A stretch of DNA of 64,000 nucleotides. It comes from Hyphomicrobiales bacterium (GTDB lineage Bacteria; Pseudomonadota; Alphaproteobacteria; Rhizobiales; NORP267). Below, piece after piece: positions 50,747 through 58,980 of the stretch. The position numbers were made by a program, and so were the translations under genes. Within the stretch, counting starts at the first letter, position 1. The number at the start of each line of letters is the position of its first letter. The DNA is taken from positions 1 through 64,000 of the forward strand of contig JAJFGZ010000045.1 of assembly GCA_021775855.1 (NCBI GenBank), written 5' to 3'. A model generated the notes under the pieces. It did not search any database. It saw only the letters and a list, made by a program, of their open reading frames with translations, and was not told the DNA's origin.

Positions 50747-51956
50747 TGCGCATCTCCGTTGCTGGAGAAATCACAAGTGAAATATCTCTCCCGAGTTTTG
50801 ATAGACCTTGCAGAAACAAGAGAATCCCGCCGAGTACGATGACCAGTTTCACAGGCCAATACTGGATGGCCCATTCGGTAAAGCTGACCTCGCCCTGGCC
50901 AATTGAATCGGATGCGAAAATCCAACCGGTCCAGATCAGGGTCACAGCGAATATGAAGAAAAAAATCGACGTTAGAAGGTCTGTGACCGCTTTGCCCCTG
51001 GGCGAGAAGTTGGCGTAGAAAATATCGACCCGCACATGGCTCTCGGTCAGCATGGCATAGGCACCCGCAACCAGATATTGCATGCCGAACATCAGGAACA
51101 TGCCTTCGTGGGCCCAGTTTGTGGGGGAATTGAAGACGTAGCGGACAATGACCTCGTAATAATAGACAAACACCGCGATCACCGACCAAAGAGCGACGAA
51201 TTCACCTGTAAACAGCGAAATTCTGTCGATAATGCCACCGACCCCGGTCCCTGCCAGATCGGAGTCTTTGGCGAGAACTTCCCGCTCCACTTCGTCGTCA
51301 GGATGGTCTTTGAGGTACAGCTGCGCCTTTCGCGTCATCGACGGAATCAAAAGCAGGTCCACCAACATAAAAGCAACAATCGCCAAAAAGGCCCAAAAGG
51401 CGACATTTGACCATTGTTTTCTATTGTCGGCGGCAATCTGAACCATCGGTTCAAGTTCCACCCGTTCCTGCGCCAGGTCTTCCAGTTTGGTTTCGGCATT
51501 TTCAAACCGCTCGGCCTGACGGTCAATCGTTCGCTGTAATCTGTCACGCCTCGACTGGTCTTCCTCAGCCGAACCGATTTCAGTCATCTTGGTCCGCGCT
51601 TCTTCCAGCTCGCGGGTCGCCTTTTCAAGGGAACGCTGGGTCCGCGCCACGCTGGACTCGATTGCTGAAATAGCGCCGCCGGCGTCGGAAAAAACGATCC
51701 GGGCCTCGCGCTCCATCGAGGACGCAAACAGGATGGTGGCGAATAGCGGCCAATATAGAAAACCCCATTTGTTCTTCAGGTATAGCCTGTGAAACCCGAA
51801 AAACCCTCCGACTGCCCAGATAAAATAGGCAATGCCAATGGTCCGGGAACCGGGTTCCGGCTGCGGCTGCCTTGATAAATACATGGCGACCAGGGGAAAG
51901 ATTATTAGCCCGGACCAGTAGAGCCAGTGCGGTAAAACGAAACCAACATTTGGCAT
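50736..51956 (-). CDS. TRAP small permease fused to a TM2-like segment and a coiled coil
   Basis: A 406-residue protein with an unusual domain order. Residues 10-75 contain two hydrophobic helices; the second includes GGFFGFHRLYLKNKWGFLYW, matching the TM2-domain pattern (Gly-rich helix, then FHR.Y turn). Residues 88-170 are a charged coiled coil (RSLEKATRELEEARTKMTEI, DRLQRTIDRQAERFENAETK). A further helix lies at 186-204. The DctQ domain follows from about 242 (ESHVRVDIFYANFSPRGKAV near 305-324). A standard DctQ is about 170 residues. The extension should place a coiled coil on one side of the membrane next to the transporter. Confidence 0.88.
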   Translation of the reverse strand: MPNVGFVLPHWLYWSGLIIFPLVAMYLSRQPQPEPGSRTIGIAYFIWAVGGFFGFHRLYLKNKWGFLYWPLFATILFASSMEREARIVFSDAGGAISAIESSVARTQRSLEKATRELEEARTKMTEIGSAEEDQSRRDRLQRTIDRQAERFENAETKLEDLAQERVELEPMVQIAADNRKQWSNVAFWAFLAIVAFMLVDLLLIPSMTRKAQLYLKDHPDDEVEREVLAKDSDLAGTGVGGIIDRISLFTGEFVALWSVIAVFVYYYEVIVRYVFNSPTNWAHEGMFLMFGMQYLVAGAYAMLTESHVRVDIFYANFSPRGKAVTDLLTSIFFFIFAVTLIWTGWIFASDSIGQGEVSFTEWAIQYWPVKLVIVLGGILLFLQGLSKLGRDISLVISPATEMRNGS

Positions 51957-52008
51957 TGCAACCCACCCTTTGCGATTTTTGCGTCTGCCTGAAAAACAAA
52001 ATAAATTT

Positions 52009-52089
52009 GCTGCCCGGCGCGAAATATCCGCGTTCCCCTACAACTATACTGCTTGGCATAGTTGCCGAAACACGCCCGCGTCGGGCAGC
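52009..52089 (-). terminator. Structured intercistronic region after the bhc-linked TRAP binding-protein gene
   Basis: GCTGCCCG (52009-52016) pairs with CGGGCAGC (52082-52089) and encloses CAACTAT/ATAGTTG (52041-52047 with 52058-52064). A competing local hairpin GCCCG-CGT-CGGGC (52074-52086) shares the right arm. On the minus strand the outer stem is followed by AAATTTATTTTG and a T-rich run. It is 17 bases after the binding-protein stop and probably attenuates transcription into the permease genes. Confidence 0.6.
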
Positions 52090-52106
52090 ATTTTACCTGT
52101 CAGAAA

Positions 52107-53210
52107 CTATTGGTTGAGTTCCTGACCTTCGATCATTTCAGGCGTCACGTAACCAAGCGAACCTGACATCATGTAATCGAGCTGGATCTTGAAGACCCGC
52201 GCCGCGTCGGCGTCCTTGTTAGCCCATGCGTACCAGCGCCGTACGGCAATTTCGGTGATCACATCAACATCGTCCTGGCTGAGACGCGTCACCTCGGTGC
52301 CGGCTTCCTCAAATGATTTCCAGGCCACCTGATCGGCTGCCTGAATCCTGGCGTGGTGAATATCGGAATAGACATGCACCTCGGATTCAACAAATTTCTT
52401 CATTTCATCCGGCAACGCATTCCATGATTTCATCCCGACCGTGAGATCCATCAGATCGACCGGCTGGTAAACCGACATGAAGCCAGGAGGGCCCATGGAA
52501 ATATAATCGGTGACCTGATCAAAACCGAGCGCCAGGTTGATCGCTGGGCCGACGTAATCGGCGACATCGATCGTGCCTTTTTCGAGAGCCGGAAAAATTT
52601 CCGAGCCCGGCAAAAGCGTTGTTTTAGCCCCGAGCTCCTGGAACACCTCCGCCACCATGCCACCTGGCAGGCGCATCTTACGACCCCGGAAATCGTCAAC
52701 CGAGCGGATCGGCACCTTGGAATGGATGATGTTGGCGCCATGATGGATGGGGCCGACATAATACATGTCCTCCTTGGCAAACAATTCACGGGCGATTTCA
52801 AGCCCGCCAAGGCCGTAATAAAACACGTCCCATTCGTGTGGGTTGCGCAGGCCCATAGGGTAGGAACTCAGGAAAACAGATGCCGGGATTCGGCCGGCCC
52901 AATACAGGGTGAACGGGTTCATGGCGTCAAGCACGCCGTTCTTCACGGCATCAAAGAGTTGAAAATCACCGACCACGTCGCGGGCACCGAATGGGATGAA
53001 TTCAAGCTGTCCGCCAGTCTTTTCCTTGATCGACCCGCACCAGTCCTTGAAAATTTCAAGGCCGATCCCGCCGGGCCATGACGTTTGGAGTTTCCAGGTC
53101 GTGGTATCCCCCGCGGCGGTCGCAATCGACGGTGCAGCAAGGGTGCCGGCCGCCGCGATTCCAACGGCGGATTTCTTAAGAAAATCACGTCTGTTCGTTG
53201 ATGAAGTCAT
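52107..53210 (-). CDS. TRAP transporter substrate-binding protein, Tat-exported, next to the bhc operon
   Basis: A 367-residue secreted binding protein. The N-terminus has a twin-arginine signal (NRRDFLKKSAVGIAAAG, residues 6-22). The mature part resembles the TakP/mannitol-chloroaromatic DctP group: WKLQTSWPGGIGLEIFKDWC, FGARDVVGDFQLFDAVKNGV and an arginine-containing GRKMRLPGGMVAEVFQEL. GGAGGAAG precedes the ATG at 53210. Members of this group often bind 2-oxo or 2-hydroxy acids. Next to the beta-hydroxyaspartate cycle genes, glycolate or glyoxylate is a reasonable guess for the ligand, but it is inference. Confidence 0.92.
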   Translation of the reverse strand: MTSSTNRRDFLKKSAVGIAAAGTLAAPSIATAAGDTTTWKLQTSWPGGIGLEIFKDWCGSIKEKTGGQLEFIPFGARDVVGDFQLFDAVKNGVLDAMNPFTLYWAGRIPASVFLSSYPMGLRNPHEWDVFYYGLGGLEIARELFAKEDMYYVGPIHHGANIIHSKVPIRSVDDFRGRKMRLPGGMVAEVFQELGAKTTLLPGSEIFPALEKGTIDVADYVGPAINLALGFDQVTDYISMGPPGFMSVYQPVDLMDLTVGMKSWNALPDEMKKFVESEVHVYSDIHHARIQAADQVAWKSFEEAGTEVTRLSQDDVDVITEIAVRRWYAWANKDADAARVFKIQLDYMMSGSLGYVTPEMIEGQELNQ

Positions 53211-53398
53211 AGTCTCTTCCTCCACTTTCACATGGCCGCTAACGGCCGGTTTGTGCGCGTTTTGCGCGTTGGGGCCGTAAATAACGACCCATTTTCCCCA
53301 GTTCGCCTCGTCAACGGTTTTCGAGGCCGAAATGTAGGCCTTCAAATTTACTTGGAGAAACTGGCCAAAAAGCCTTCTTCCCTCCTGAATTAACAATT

Positions 53399-53446
53399 GC
53401 CCAATTGGGCGAATTGCTGTGATCGGTGCGTCCGCACACCCCGATC
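53399..53446. repeat. Two adjacent inverted repeats between bhcD and the TRAP genes
   Basis: GCCCAATTGGGC (53399-53410) is a perfect palindrome. Next to it GATCG-GTGCG-TC-CGCAC-ACCC-CGATC (53421-53446) forms a two-part stem. They lie directly after the bhcD stop and about 190 bases before the TRAP binding-protein start. They may end or trim the bhc message, or the palindrome may be an operator for a separate TRAP promoter. Confidence 0.5.
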
Positions 53447-53455
53447 AAATTACAT

Positions 53456-54421
53456 TCAAAAATCGACCTGCCGCGCTTTGCCCTGCTCTTCGGCGAGCCG
53501 GGCTGCAGCAGACGCCACGGCCAGGTCCTGCAACCCGACCCCGGTGCCGTCAAACAGCGTGATCTCGTCGTCCGATGCCCGTCCGGGATGGTTCCCGTTG
53601 ATCACGTCGCCAATCGACGTAATGGCGTCCTCAACAATCAGCCCGGCGGCGATCGCGTGCTGGGCTTCGCCGATGGAGATCGATTGCGCCACTTCGTCGG
53701 TAAAAACGGTAGCCGCCGCCAGAAGCGCCGGGTCCATCTCCTGCTTGCCCGCCGTGTCAGTACCCATACAGGCCAAATGGGTGCCGGGTTTGACCCAGTC
53801 CTTCATCAGCAGCGGTTCGTGGGCTGCGGTTATGGAAATGATGACATCGGCTTCAGCGCCCAATTGTTCGCGCTCGACCGCTTCGAACGGCAGGCCTATC
53901 TCTTCCGCCACTTTCCCAAGCCCGGGCAGCATGTCGGGGTGGTAATTCCAGGCAACGACTTTATTGAATTCCCGCTGCTCGGCGGCGGCGCGCAGTTGGA
54001 ACCCGGCCTGATGCCCGGCGCCGACCATGCCCAGCACTTTTGCGTCCTTGCGGGCCAGATGGGCGATGGAGATGGAACTGGATGCAGCGGTGCGTACTGC
54101 GGTCAGGTAATTGCCGCCGACCAGCGCCTGCAGCATGCCCGTATCGGGGTCGAACAGGAACACAGTGGACTGGTGGTTGGTCAGGCCTTTATCCATGTTA
54201 CCCGGCCAATAGCCCCCGGATTTTAGACCGAGCACCAGACCGGCCCGGTCAAAGCCCGACTTGAAGCCGTACAACGCATCGGCGTGGCCGATCGCCTCGC
54301 GGATGACCGGAAAATTATAGGCGTCACCTTTCGCCATGGCCGCAAACACCGCCTCAACCGCCACAAACGCGTCGGCCCTGCCAATCACTTGCTTGCAGAT
54401 ATCTTCGGTGACAATCAGCAT
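53456..54421 (-). CDS. bhcD: BhcD, iminosuccinate reductase (ornithine cyclodeaminase/mu-crystallin family)
   Basis: A 321-residue member of the ornithine cyclodeaminase family with the dinucleotide-binding site KVLGMVGAGHQAGFQLRAA and the family segments SGGYWPGN and DPDTGMLQALVGGNYLTAVR. In the beta-hydroxyaspartate cycle it reduces iminosuccinate to L-aspartate with NAD(P)H. The assignment rests on family membership plus its place as the fourth gene after bhcA, bhcB and bhcC; alone, the sequence would only support an ornithine cyclodeaminase-like reductase. The ATG at 54421 lies 10 bases after bhcC. Confidence 0.9.
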   Translation of the reverse strand: MLIVTEDICKQVIGRADAFVAVEAVFAAMAKGDAYNFPVIREAIGHADALYGFKSGFDRAGLVLGLKSGGYWPGNMDKGLTNHQSTVFLFDPDTGMLQALVGGNYLTAVRTAASSSISIAHLARKDAKVLGMVGAGHQAGFQLRAAAEQREFNKVVAWNYHPDMLPGLGKVAEEIGLPFEAVEREQLGAEADVIISITAAHEPLLMKDWVKPGTHLACMGTDTAGKQEMDPALLAAATVFTDEVAQSISIGEAQHAIAAGLIVEDAITSIGDVINGNHPGRASDDEITLFDGTGVGLQDLAVASAAARLAEEQGKARQVDF

Positions 54422-54431
54422 TGGCCCGCCC

Positions 54432-55589
54432 CTAGTAAGCCAGTCCACGCGCGGTGACAGGCCACAGGCACACGACCTTGCCGCCCCGAACGCCCACATA
54501 CCAGTCGTGGACGTTGCAGGTCGGATCACAATGACCGGGGACCAGCTTGAGCTTTTCGTTGATTTTCAATTTGCCTTCGGGGTCCATGATGACACCGTGT
54601 TCGTCGGAGCATTTGACGTATTCCACGTCGTCGCGCCCGAAAATGACTGGGTTTCCGCTATCAACGCTCTGGGCCTTTAGGCCCGCGTCGCAAATCGCCT
54701 TGTCCGCCTTGGCGTGGGACATGACAGAGGTGAGAATGAACAGGGCGTTCTCGAATTCCGAGATGGGGTTCCCGGCTTCGTCAAGAATACGTCCGTAATC
54801 CGCATCCATGAAGGCGTAGGAACCGCATTGCATTTCGTTGAAGACGCCCGAATTACCTTCGAAATAATACGACCCGGTCCCGGCGCCGCCGACGATATCG
54901 CACTCAATGCCTTCGGCTTTGAGCAGATCGACGGTCTCGCGGACCTGGGCAATTGCCTTTTCATAAAAGCCCTTGCGCTCCTGGAAATCGTGCACGTGTT
55001 GGGCCGCGCCCTGGTAGGCCTGGATACCAGCAAACTTCAAACCGTCTGCCGCTTGAATTGCCTTGGCGAGGTCGACCACGGGCTTCCCATAGGCCACGCC
55101 GCAGCGCCCGGCACCGCAATCGATTTCAACGAGGCATTCAATCGTCGTGCCGTGTTTTGTCGCGGCAGCGGATAATTCAGCGACATTGTCCAGATCGTCG
55201 ACGCAGACGATTGTCCGGGCACCGAGCTTAGGCATCCGTGCCAGACGGTCGATTTTCGCGGGATCGCGCACCTGGTTCGATACAAGAATGTCTTTTACAC
55301 CAGCGCGGGCAAAACTCTCAGCTTCCGAGACTTTCTGGCAGCAGATGCCGCACGCATCGCCATGCGCGATCTGGTAATTCGCGACGTCGACGGATTTGTG
55401 CATCTTGCCATGGACCCGGTGGCGCACCCCCATTTCCTTGCAGAAATCGCGCATCGTCGCGACGTTTTTTTCAAATGCGTCAAGGTCAACGATGAGACAC
55501 GGGGTCTGAATATCCGCCTCGTCCATGCCAACACTCGCCGGGACGTTGTAGCCGACTTCCAGATCATCGGTTTTGGTGTGTGCGTTCAT
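54432..55589 (-). CDS. bhcC: BhcC, erythro-beta-hydroxyaspartate aldolase (D-threonine aldolase family)
   Basis: A 385-residue fold-type III PLP enzyme. The PLP lysine is expected at K62 in RVHGKMHKS, after the conserved TPCLIVDLDAFEKNVATM; the metal ligands near the C-terminus are in PGHCDPTCNVHD (H353, D355). It would condense glycine with glyoxylate to (2R,3S)-beta-hydroxyaspartate. The ATG at 55589 has a GGAGA site. Gene order bhcA-bhcB-bhcC-bhcD is the same as that described in Paracoccus denitrificans. Confidence 0.93.
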   Translation of the reverse strand: MNAHTKTDDLEVGYNVPASVGMDEADIQTPCLIVDLDAFEKNVATMRDFCKEMGVRHRVHGKMHKSVDVANYQIAHGDACGICCQKVSEAESFARAGVKDILVSNQVRDPAKIDRLARMPKLGARTIVCVDDLDNVAELSAAATKHGTTIECLVEIDCGAGRCGVAYGKPVVDLAKAIQAADGLKFAGIQAYQGAAQHVHDFQERKGFYEKAIAQVRETVDLLKAEGIECDIVGGAGTGSYYFEGNSGVFNEMQCGSYAFMDADYGRILDEAGNPISEFENALFILTSVMSHAKADKAICDAGLKAQSVDSGNPVIFGRDDVEYVKCSDEHGVIMDPEGKLKINEKLKLVPGHCDPTCNVHDWYVGVRGGKVVCLWPVTARGLAY

Positions 55590-55606
55590 TTTGTTCTCCA
55601 TTCTGT

Positions 55607-56575
55607 CTATGCCTGCATCCAGGGCAGCTTTTTCAAATCTACGTTTCCGCCGGTCAAAATCACGCCAACGCGTTTTCCAGCAAATTGTTCTTTGTTGTTC
55701 AAGATCGCCGCCAGGGTCACGGCCGAACTCGGCTCGACAACGATTTTCATGCGCTGCCAGATCAGATACATCGCGTCGATGATTTCCTGCTCCTTGGCGA
55801 GCAGAATGTCGGTGACAAAAGTCGAGACGAAATGCCAGGTAAGGTCCTTGAGCGGGACCTTCAGGCCATCGGCGACCGTATCGGGGGCGTCGTCGGCGAT
55901 AATGTAGCCGGCCTTCAACGAGCGATAGGCGTCGTCAGCGTTTTTTGGTTCCGCCGCGTAGATTTTCGTATCCGGACTGATGTTGGACAGCGTCAGGCAG
56001 GTCCCCGAGACCATGCCACCGCCGCCGATCGGCGCGATCACTGCGTCGAGCGGGCCGGCATCCTCGTGAAGCTCCATCGAGCAGGTCGCCTGACCAGCAA
56101 TGACCCGGGGGTCGTTATAGGGGTGGATGAAATCAGCACCGGTCTGCGCGACCACATCCGCAAACACGGCTTCGCGCGACGAGGTGCTCGGCTCGCATTC
56201 GACGACCGTGGCGCCGTAACCGCGAACCGCGTCTTTTTTGGCATCGGGCGCGGTAAGCGGCATCACCACGGTTGCCGGTATCCCGCGTTTGCCGGCGGCA
56301 TAACTCAGGGACAGCCCGTGGTTGCCCGACGAATGGGTTGCAACGCCCTTCGCAGCCATGTCATCGCTCAAACCAAATACCGCGTTCGACGCGCCGCGTG
56401 CCTTGAACACCCCGGCCTTCTGAAAATTCTCGCATTTGAAGAACAGTTCCGCGCCGGTCAGCGTATTGAAATAGGTCGAAGTGAGCACGGGCGTGCGGTG
56501 AATATGCGGCTCGATACGTGAACGCGCCGCCGTCACATCGTCAAAGCATGGGATCGTCATATCACTTGCAGTCAT
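55607..56575 (-). CDS. bhcB: BhcB, erythro-beta-hydroxyaspartate dehydratase (threonine dehydratase-like)
   Basis: A 322-residue fold-type II PLP enzyme. The PLP lysine is K58 in GVFKARGA, the substrate loop is HSSGNHG, the phosphate-binding loop is IGGGGMVSGT (183-192) and the C-terminal EPSSAVTLAA is typical of serine/threonine dehydratases and racemases. It would dehydrate beta-hydroxyaspartate to iminosuccinate. It lies 7 bases downstream of bhcA. Confidence 0.93.
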   Translation of the reverse strand: MTASDMTIPCFDDVTAARSRIEPHIHRTPVLTSTYFNTLTGAELFFKCENFQKAGVFKARGASNAVFGLSDDMAAKGVATHSSGNHGLSLSYAAGKRGIPATVVMPLTAPDAKKDAVRGYGATVVECEPSTSSREAVFADVVAQTGADFIHPYNDPRVIAGQATCSMELHEDAGPLDAVIAPIGGGGMVSGTCLTLSNISPDTKIYAAEPKNADDAYRSLKAGYIIADDAPDTVADGLKVPLKDLTWHFVSTFVTDILLAKEQEIIDAMYLIWQRMKIVVEPSSAVTLAAILNNKEQFAGKRVGVILTGGNVDLKKLPWMQA

Positions 56576-56582
56576 GCAAACC

Positions 56583-57773
56583 TCACGCACCCTTTTTCCC
56601 GGTAAAACCAGCCGTCGACCGGTAATAGTCCTGTGCAGCCGCAACCCCTGCACCCATCTCAATCGGGTAATTCAGATCTTTCATCGCCATTTCGATTGCT
56701 GCGATGCCGGATAGCGCCAGCACATCGCTGAGATGACCCAGATGCCCGATGCGGAACGCCTTGCCGGCCATCTCGCCAAGACCTACCCCGAAGGAAACCC
56801 TGTATGTGTCGTAAGCGTGGTTGGTCAGTGCGTCGGAATTAAATCCGTCAGGTACATAAATCGCGCTGACGGAATCCGAATAGAGATCCGGTGATTTGGC
56901 ACATAGCCTCAAGCCCCAGGCTGCCACCGCCCTACGCACCCCTTCGGCGATCCGATGGTGGCGGGCAAAAACATTGTCCAGCCCCTCTTCGAACAGCATA
57001 TCGAGGCTCGCACGCAGGCCGTAAATCAATTGCAGCGGCGGCGTATAGGGAAATCCGCCAATGGCGTTGGCGGCCATCATATCCTTGAAATCAAAAAAGC
57101 AGCGCGGACAGGTCGCCGTCTTACTTGCCTCAAGCGCTTTTTGGCTAACCGCGACGATCGCCATGCCGGTGGTCAGCATAAAACCCTTTTGCGATCCAGA
57201 GACGGCCAGGTCGACGCCCCATTCGTCCATCCGGAAATCCATCGATGCGAGTGAAGATACGCAGTCCGCATAAAGCATCGCCGGATGTCCCGCGGCGTCC
57301 ATCGCCCCACGCACCGCGCCGATATCGCTCACCACCCCGGTCGCAGTCTCGTTGTGCGTAACCAGGAGCGCTTTGATCTCATGACCCTTGTCTGCTATCA
57401 GCCTCTCGCCAAGCCGATCCGCAGGTGCTCCGGTGCCCCATTCGCACTCGATTATTTCCACGTCCAGATTATGACGCTGGCACAAATCGATCCAGCGATG
57501 CGAGAACATTCCGTAGCGAGCCATGAGCACCTTGTCGCCGGGAGAAAGCGTATTAGTGACGGAAGCCTCCCACCCGCCGGTTCCACTCGCCGGAAATGTG
57601 ATCACCTTGCCGGTGCTGGTTTTGAATACTTGTCTGAGGTCGTCCAGCACGGGAGACAGGATATCAACAAAATCCGGTGCGCGATGATCCAGCGTCTGGA
57701 TATTCATCGCCCTTCGCAATTCGTCGGGAATATTTGTTGGTCCCGGAATAAAGACCGGGTTCTGACTGGTCAT
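56583..57773 (-). CDS. bhcA: BhcA, L-aspartate-glyoxylate aminotransferase
   Basis: A 396-residue class V aminotransferase (alanine/serine-glyoxylate family). The PLP lysine is K196 in VSGSQKGFML, and the PLP nitrogen contact is D170 in MLYADCVSSLASMDF. The start MTSQNPVFIPGPTNIP and segments such as TLDHRAPDF, GTGGWEASVTNTLSPGDKVL and HNETATGV agree strongly with what I know of BhcA. It transfers the amino group of aspartate to glyoxylate, giving oxaloacetate and the glycine used by BhcC. First gene of the operon, divergent from bhcR. Confidence 0.95.
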   Translation of the reverse strand: MTSQNPVFIPGPTNIPDELRRAMNIQTLDHRAPDFVDILSPVLDDLRQVFKTSTGKVITFPASGTGGWEASVTNTLSPGDKVLMARYGMFSHRWIDLCQRHNLDVEIIECEWGTGAPADRLGERLIADKGHEIKALLVTHNETATGVVSDIGAVRGAMDAAGHPAMLYADCVSSLASMDFRMDEWGVDLAVSGSQKGFMLTTGMAIVAVSQKALEASKTATCPRCFFDFKDMMAANAIGGFPYTPPLQLIYGLRASLDMLFEEGLDNVFARHHRIAEGVRRAVAAWGLRLCAKSPDLYSDSVSAIYVPDGFNSDALTNHAYDTYRVSFGVGLGEMAGKAFRIGHLGHLSDVLALSGIAAIEMAMKDLNYPIEMGAGVAAAQDYYRSTAGFTGKKGA

Positions 57774-58046
57774 TGAAAAATCTCCGCTCGGCTGGCCTGG
57801 CGATCGATAGCTAAAGTTTTGAAATGGTGTGCGCTACCGGCAGGCACTTCGCCCAAAGCCATCCTTATGATAGCTCGTTTGGGTTGTTTTTCAATTTTTT
57901 TGAAAAAATATTCCATTTTTTTGATTAAATGGATAAGTTGTTGAAAATATTCAGGTAAGAATATTCTGAACTTTGCAGCTCATTGTGCATCTTTAGAAAT
58001 AAATTGGTGGAATTTCGAACCTCGGGGAAATATAGAAAGTTTAGCA
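57774..58046. promoter_or_regulatory. Divergent bhcA/bhcR control region with three inverted repeats
   Basis: This AT-rich 273-base gap holds TTTTTCAA-N5-TTGAAAAA (57887-57907), CCATTT-N8-AAATGG (57913-57932) and TTCAG-N11-CTGAA (57950-57970, with AATATTC repeated directly). Any of these may be the BhcR site; the closeness of the three suggests binding by more than one dimer. No gene is seen within. Confidence 0.55.
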
Positions 58047-58877
58047 ATGACAGAACAGGTCAAGGGCAAGCGATCACGGGGTCGACCAAAGTCGGTCTGG
58101 ACCGAGCCGCAAAATACGACCGTGCGCGCTCTCGACCGGGGACTGCTTCTATTGGGGGCACTGGCGAAGGCAGGCAAAGTAACCCTGACCGAACTATCAT
58201 CGATCGTCGACATGCCGCCCTCATCCACCCACCGCCTGTTGGCAACGATGCAAAAACACGGATTTACTGAATTCGATGAATTGACCCAGGACTGGATGAT
58301 CGGCGTCGAGGCATTCCGCATCGGCAACACTTTTACCTACCGCACCAACCTGTTTGAAAGTGCGCGCAAGGTCATGCAGAATCTTATGGTCGACACCGGC
58401 GAAACCGCAAACCTCGCCATTGCCGACAACGGCGATATCGTTTTTGTCAATCAGGTCGAGACCCAAAATCCCATCAGAGCATTCTTCCGCGCCGGCACCC
58501 GCGGCCCCATGCACGCGTCAGGGATTGGAAAAACACTTCTCGCCAGTTTGAGCCACGAAGAAGTGCTAAAAATTCTCCAGGTAAAAGGTCTGCAAGAATT
58601 CACGCCTGAAACCCTGACGTCATCGGAAGCGCTATTTCGTGATCTCGAAAAGACCAGGCAGCGCGGCTGGTCATTTGACAACGAAGAAAGGTATTCCGGT
58701 ATGCGCTGTGTCGCAGCGACGATCTACAATGCCTATGGGGAACCCGTTGCCGGGATATCGGTGTCTGGCCCCACCGCGCGATTTTCCGAGCAGACAGTCG
58801 CCGAATTCGGTCCCAAGGTCCTGCGGGCAGCTGGCGAAGTGACCATGATGCTTGGCGGAACAAGCACAACCCGCTGA
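58047..58877 (+). CDS. bhcR: BhcR, IclR-family regulator of the beta-hydroxyaspartate cycle
   Basis: A 276-residue IclR-type regulator: N-terminal basic tail, winged helix-turn-helix (VRALDRGLLLLGALAKAGKV, then LSSIVDMPPSSTHRLLATMQ, about 26-75) and an IclR effector domain (about 105-265; ADNGDIVFVNQVETQNPIRAF-like strand, GPMHASGIGKTLLA). It is divergent from bhcABCD. In Paracoccus the corresponding IclR protein controls the cycle in response to glyoxylate; the same role is inferred here. Confidence 0.93.
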   Translation: MTEQVKGKRSRGRPKSVWTEPQNTTVRALDRGLLLLGALAKAGKVTLTELSSIVDMPPSSTHRLLATMQKHGFTEFDELTQDWMIGVEAFRIGNTFTYRTNLFESARKVMQNLMVDTGETANLAIADNGDIVFVNQVETQNPIRAFFRAGTRGPMHASGIGKTLLASLSHEEVLKILQVKGLQEFTPETLTSSEALFRDLEKTRQRGWSFDNEERYSGMRCVAATIYNAYGEPVAGISVSGPTARFSEQTVAEFGPKVLRAAGEVTMMLGGTSTTR

Positions 58878-58980
58878 TCAATTTGATCCGACTGCTGTTG
58901 CGGCGCGTTTGGCAACGATTTCCCGGGTGGTTGCAAGGATCGTCCTTGGAGCGGAATATGAAACCGTCTAGGGTCCGACG

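Noticed and set aside
53421-53446. Rho-independent terminator after bhcD
   Set aside because: The stem is split by a 4-base bulge and not followed by a T-run on the minus strand, so it is listed only as an inverted repeat.
58878-58980. Possible cobalamin riboswitch upstream of cobT
   Set aside because: The gap is only 103 bases and no B12-box-like element was seen.
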